Shown here one piece after another: positions 39,301 through 45,300 of a stretch of 64,000 nucleotides of DNA. The stretch's first letter is position 1. Each line of letters begins with the position of its first letter. This stretch comes from Cranoglanis bouderius (Eukaryota; Chordata; Actinopteri; Siluriformes; Cranoglanididae): positions 21,708,756 through 21,772,755 of the forward strand of contig CM042544.1 in the NCBI GenBank assembly GCA_023630585.1, written 5' to 3'. The translations under genes were made by a program, and so were the position numbers. Under the pieces are notes generated by a model. The model saw only the letters and a list, made by a program, of their open reading frames with translations. It did no database searches and was not told where the DNA came from.

Positions 39301-42300
39301 GGTCATTCCCTCACCAGCCTCCCCTTTTTTTCTCTCTTGAAGTTAATGAGACAAAAACACAGAATAAACTCCTCCGTCCTGAAGTCTAGCGCCTCACTGA
39401 TGTTCCGTAACGTTAAACAGTTAAAAAGGGTGATGTGTGGTATGTAAATAAACTTGAAAAAAACTGTAATAGTTGGCAAGACACTGTTATATTTCATATA
39501 AACCTAAAAACTAGTCAAAATACAGGGTGTCCCAAAAGTCTCCATACATTGGGGACTATGTTTGCCGACACCATGTCAGCTGTGCCTTCGTCAGTGGATG
39601 TTTGCGGACGTCCACTTCTCGGTTGGTCCGCAACACTTCCAGTCCTTTTGAATTTGTTAACAAGTCGGCAACAGTGTGTGATGTGCCTGCCATGTTTCCT
39701 GTTAAAGTCCAACGCAACCTTGTGACAGCTTCCCGATCCAGCCGTGAGAACGATTTCAATATGTTCTTATTTTGTCAAAGGCATTCTTAAAGCCTATCTG
39801 AAAATATATATATAATATAAACTAAGTATGAAAAATGTTGGAAGACATTTTGCTAAAAAAAAAATAAAATAATTAATTTCCCCTATGTATGGAGACTTTT
39901 GGGACACCCTGTACTTCATTTTAAAGTTTGTTTATTTCTTTATTTGTTTACCCGAATATTGTTATGTTAGCAGTTTCAGTTAAATGAATCCTGAAAGTCA
40001 GGGGTACCACAGCCCCCACAGCACCCCTGCTTCCTGCTCCCTTGACTACGTCTTTGTGATAAACAAAGAGGGAGCGAGAGCCATTAAAATTAATACATGT
40101 AGACGACTAACTGAGGCAGCTCTGTCGGTGTTAGCTAAAGATACAGCTAGCCTTAACATTAAAGCCCTTAAATCTACTTTATATTCACCTCAGCTCTAAA
40201 TTACTCATACATACATACATATTCATCATTTATGTGCATCATTTATGTCTACTGCACTACCAATTAAGCTCAGAACACAGTGATTACTCACAGTTCTTTG
40301 CTTACAGTATGTTCTCTTGGCCCACTAATGCCAGTTATTTATACCATGAGTCTGCACCCAGAAAAGGCACTGCAGCGCACACAGGAAGAGCAATTAGGAC
40401 CTGAGAGCTGAGCTGAGGCTTGTGAACATCTGTCAGTGTGGCTGATCTCAGGTGCAAACAGACACTGCACTCTCAGAAGCTAATGAAGAGAAAGTCACAC
40501 ATTGGATTCCATTTCCAATGAGCACTGAGTTCACTGAGCATTGCTATGAAACATGTTTGCACTGTATGTGGTACATGCTGAGCTCATCAATCAGGCTGAC
40601 CTAGATGCTCTTTTCACTTTGTTCTGTATGAACAAAACTTTTAAATCTTTAGAAGGAAGGAATACAACCATTACAAAGTTAGGCCAACTGCACACATTCA
40701 AGCTGCTCTGGGCAGTTCTTCTCTGATTACTTTTTTTTAGAGGAGAATGGGATAATATTTCAGTCGCCCTCAAACCACTGAAAGCACTGAAATACTAATC
40801 CTGAGAGTGTGATGTTCCAAAAAAAGGGTGATTTGCATAAGGTCACAAATAAATTAAGCCAAGTGAAATGGCACAGTAACGAATTTAAGCATAACCAGAC
40901 TGTAGTATAATCACTGTGGATTAAATGTACAGTCTAATTAACTGTAGTAAATAATCAAGGCTTATTTAACAAAGTAACATGTCCGTCAAGCATCCCAGTT
41001 ATAGAGTTCCAAGTTTTTCCCCAAATCTAAAGCTAAGAAATTATGATTTTCATACATTTTCCTGGAGTTTAGAGTAGTAGCAGCGCAGTCATTAATATTT
41101 ATACTGCATAATATGCCTCCCACCCTTCAGGCTGTGAAATTGTTTATTTTCAGCTCAACTTTATGTATCCATGCATGAGCAGCAACTCATGTGATGCCAC
41201 ATGTAAAACCGGGAAACAACAAATAAGACAGAATAGAGCAGAGTATAACAAACTCAAAACAAGTCGTTTCCTATGCCAAAGCTAACAAAAGATTGCAAGT
41301 GAACAGAGTTTACCCTTGCAAAAAGTTCCCACAAAATCTACACACAGAATGACCTGAGCAAAACTGTTCATTACACAGGACAACTGTGTCAACCAATTAG
41401 AAGAAAAACATACACAATAGAACTACCCCAGACCCATTCTGTCTGCAAGACAAAGTGAATTTCTTTAGTGTGTCAGATGCCAGATTGCCCTAGTTTCTTG
41501 AAAACTCACAACGCACCTCACCAAATTGTTTCGTACGTTCATGTTATCTGTCTGCCCTGTTTGGCAGTTTAAGGAGATCACCTACTCTAGCATTCATAAT
41601 TCAAAGCCTTTTTTAAAACTTTCCCAAAAGTACAAAGACCTTCTAAACATAGCTCTGAACATTAGTGGTGCACACAGATAAATTGGCTAAACAGTGTCAC
41701 CAAACCCATACCAGACGTGATGTTTTGGACAGGCTAAGCCTCAATTTAAACTACAATACTACAAGTGATGCAAGATTTATGACACAATCTGCACTTGTTT
41801 GCAACATCTCAGGCACTGGTTACTGCTACAAAATAAAATATTGTGTGCTGAGGCAAGCAAGTAAAAAAAAAAAAAAAAATTATACAGGATATGTTTAGCA
41901 AAGATGTCTTGCTCATACATAACATTGCTGTGAAAATGAATTATCTGGTTTGAAAGTGCATAATGCAGTAATACTGCTATGCCAAGTCAGCACTAGAAAA
42001 TCTAAACTGATCAAGATGGCAAAATCACACCATGCCTACATGACTATGCACAGCAGTGCGTAACTTAGTAACTTACAGAGATTGTATGGTGGACACACCA
42101 CATAAACTGATTAATAAAACATGCGTCATCCTTCATATGGTGAAGGTTTCTGTGAGGAGAAGTCTATTTAGCTTTTTTTAAGGACTACTGCGGAATATAG
42201 TGGAATATATAATAAACATATAATAGTGGAATATAGTGGAATTACACTCACTATTATTAGGAACACTATACTAATACTGAGTAGGGCTTCCCTATTTTTC

Positions 42301-45300
42301 AAAACAGCCTCAGTTCATCATGGCATGGATTCCACAAGATGTTGGAAACATTCCTTTGAGATTCTGGTCCATGTTGGCATGATTGCATCACACAATTCCT
42401 GCAGATTTTTCAGGTGCAGTTTGAATGCGACTCGAGAATTTTTCAGGTGCACTTTGGGATGCGAATCTCCGGTTACATCACATCCCAAAGATGTTCTGTT
42501 GGATTCAGAAGATGGGTAAATTGTGGCCATGAAGAGATGCACATAGTCAGCAACAGTACTCAAAAAGGCTGTGACATTCAAGCGTTGATTGATTGGTATT
42601 AACGGGCCCAAAGTGTGCCAAGAAAACATTCCCCACACCATTACACCACCTCCACCAGTCTGGGCTGTTGACACAAGGCAGGTTGGATCCATGGATTCAT
42701 GCTGTTGGCACCAAATTCTGACCCCACCAACTGTGTGCCTGAGCAGAAATTGAGATTCATCAGACCAGGCTACGTTTTTCCTGTCTTCAACTGTCCAGTT
42801 TTGGTGCGCCTGTGCCCACTGAAGCCTCAGCTTTCTGTTCTTATTGCACCATTCTGAGTAAACGCTAGAGACTGTTGTGTGTGAAAATCCAAGGAGATCA
42901 GCAGTTAAATTGATTGTTTAAACAATTAATAGCTCTGAATATCTACTCTTGGTCTGAGCCCCGGGTTTTTGCGTGTGAATACTGCATTTGATGTTAAAGG
43001 GGATAAACCAACGTGAAGACCACAGAGCTGTCTATGGGAGAAAATCAAGCCATTTTGAAGCTGTGAAAAGAAGGAAAATCAATCTGAGGCATTGCACATA
43101 CATTGGGCATAGCCAATACAACAATTTGGAATGTCCAGAAAAATATAGAAATCACTGGAAATCACCAACAACCAGACATGGAACAGGTTGGTCAAGGAAA
43201 ACAACAGCAGTTGATGACAGAATCATTGTGACAGCTGCGAAGAAAAACCCAAAAACAACAGTCAGTGACTTCTCCACAGGGCAGGGGTGAAGGTATCACA
43301 ATCCACTGTTTGAAGAAGACTTTGAAAGTAGAAATATAGAGGCCATACCACAAGACACAAACCACACATCAGCAGAAAGAATCAGAAAGCCAGATTGGAA
43401 TTGACAAAGAAATACAGAGATGAGCCACAAAAGTCCTGGAACCAAGATTAACCTCTACCAAAGTGATGGAAAGGATCTGCTCATAAACCAAATATTAAGT
43501 GTTATTTAAGACTATCTGTTTCAATACTTTTGCTCACCTAAAGATTTGGTGGTCTGACACCAAAGGTGTTATGTTCTAATTTGTCACACATCTAGACATA
43601 ACTATCAGGACATGAAAGCTGAAATTCTGATCCATCATCTCACATTCATCTCAAACCCAAATGTCTTCAATGTATAGCAAAAACAATGACTTACCTGCCA
43701 TAGATAAACTGTGATTAGGTTTAAAACTAGATGTGAACTGATTCTGCTATTACTCATCTATAGCCCTGTTTCACTTAGAACCATATGAGCTTTATCTCAG
43801 CGGATGCATCCTTCAGTAAAAATGCAAGAACATTTTTACATGCAAGAGCATGCTTCAGTAAAGATTCTGTTCTGCAGAGCTACATTTCATAAAACAAAGT
43901 CACTGTTCAATGCACATATCAGATCTTGTAAGTGCTCAAAGGAAGAAGTATTTCACAATGTACAAAACGATGTGCTCTATTACTAATTCAACTCTTAAAA
44001 GCAGACAAAGGAAGTGTGAAGGAGTACTTCACATACTGCCTAGTGCTTAAGGCAAGACAATACAGGTAGAAATTACAATTTTGGTCACATAAATCATTTT
44101 TCATATTTTTGGATAAACTGAATCTATAACATGCCAACTCTTAAACTCTAGTAATAAAAATGTCAAAACACAGAAATAATGTGTTTATTTTACTGTTACA
44201 TGTTCACTCAGCATTATCTGAACTTCAGCAACTTTGAAGAAGGCTTAGGCTTCAACCACTAGACACCAACACTTCATGGCATCTATCACTGAAAAGGTTG
44301 TGTCCTGCTACAAATATCATGTTATGTGTCATTATGACAAAAATATCAGTTTTCTTTATACACTTACTGATGTAAGTAATTTCTTAAAATGTTGATAATC
44401 ATTGGATTTATGATTTTATAATGGATTTCATACTGAAAAATGGCCTAAAAACTTAACAGTGCCTGAAAATTCTTGATTAAACAAATGATATTCCAGCAAA
44501 CTTTTCAGTAAAAGTCTTTACTGGAGCATGTCTTCATGGTAAAATAATCATTTTAATTCTAACATCATAAAAAGACAACATTTTTCATTTTAGAAAAAAT
44601 GCATTTTGCAAAATGTCCTGGGCAAGGATCTATTGTGATATGTAATATCATTAAAAAAAATTTTTTTTAAATAAATAATAAATAAAATAAAATAACCTGA
44701 TGCACCAGTAGAGTGTTGTCTTAAATCCCAACTACATCCAAAAAATGACAAAACATACCAAAACAACTAATAAATAGATGACAGGCAGATGTAAATACTC
44801 ACAAGAAACATCAGAATAGGGGAAAATGTGATCTCAGTGACTTTGACCATGGCATGCCAGATAGTCTGAGCTAGTTTGAGTATTTCAGAAACTGCTGATC
44901 TTCTGGGATTTTCACACACAACAGTCTCTAGAGTTTACACAGAATGGGACGAAAAACAAAAAACTTCTTGTGAGCAGCTGTTCTGCAGGCAGAAACTCCT
45001 TGTTGATGATGAAAGAGGTAAAAGGACAATATCCAGACTGTTTGGAGCTGACAGGAAGTCTGCAGTAATTCAAATAACCACTCTTTACAACTGTGGTACG
45101 CAGAAAAGCATCTTATAATGCACAGCATGTTGAACCCTGAGGCTGATGGGCTACAACAGCAGAAGACCACATGGAGTTCTACTCATGTCATCCAAGAACA
45201 GGAACCTGCGGTTATAGGGACAGTTGAAGAGTGGGAAAACATCATCTGCCTTTTTTCCGTCTGATCTTCAACTGACCAGGATCAGTGAAGCTGTTCCCAC

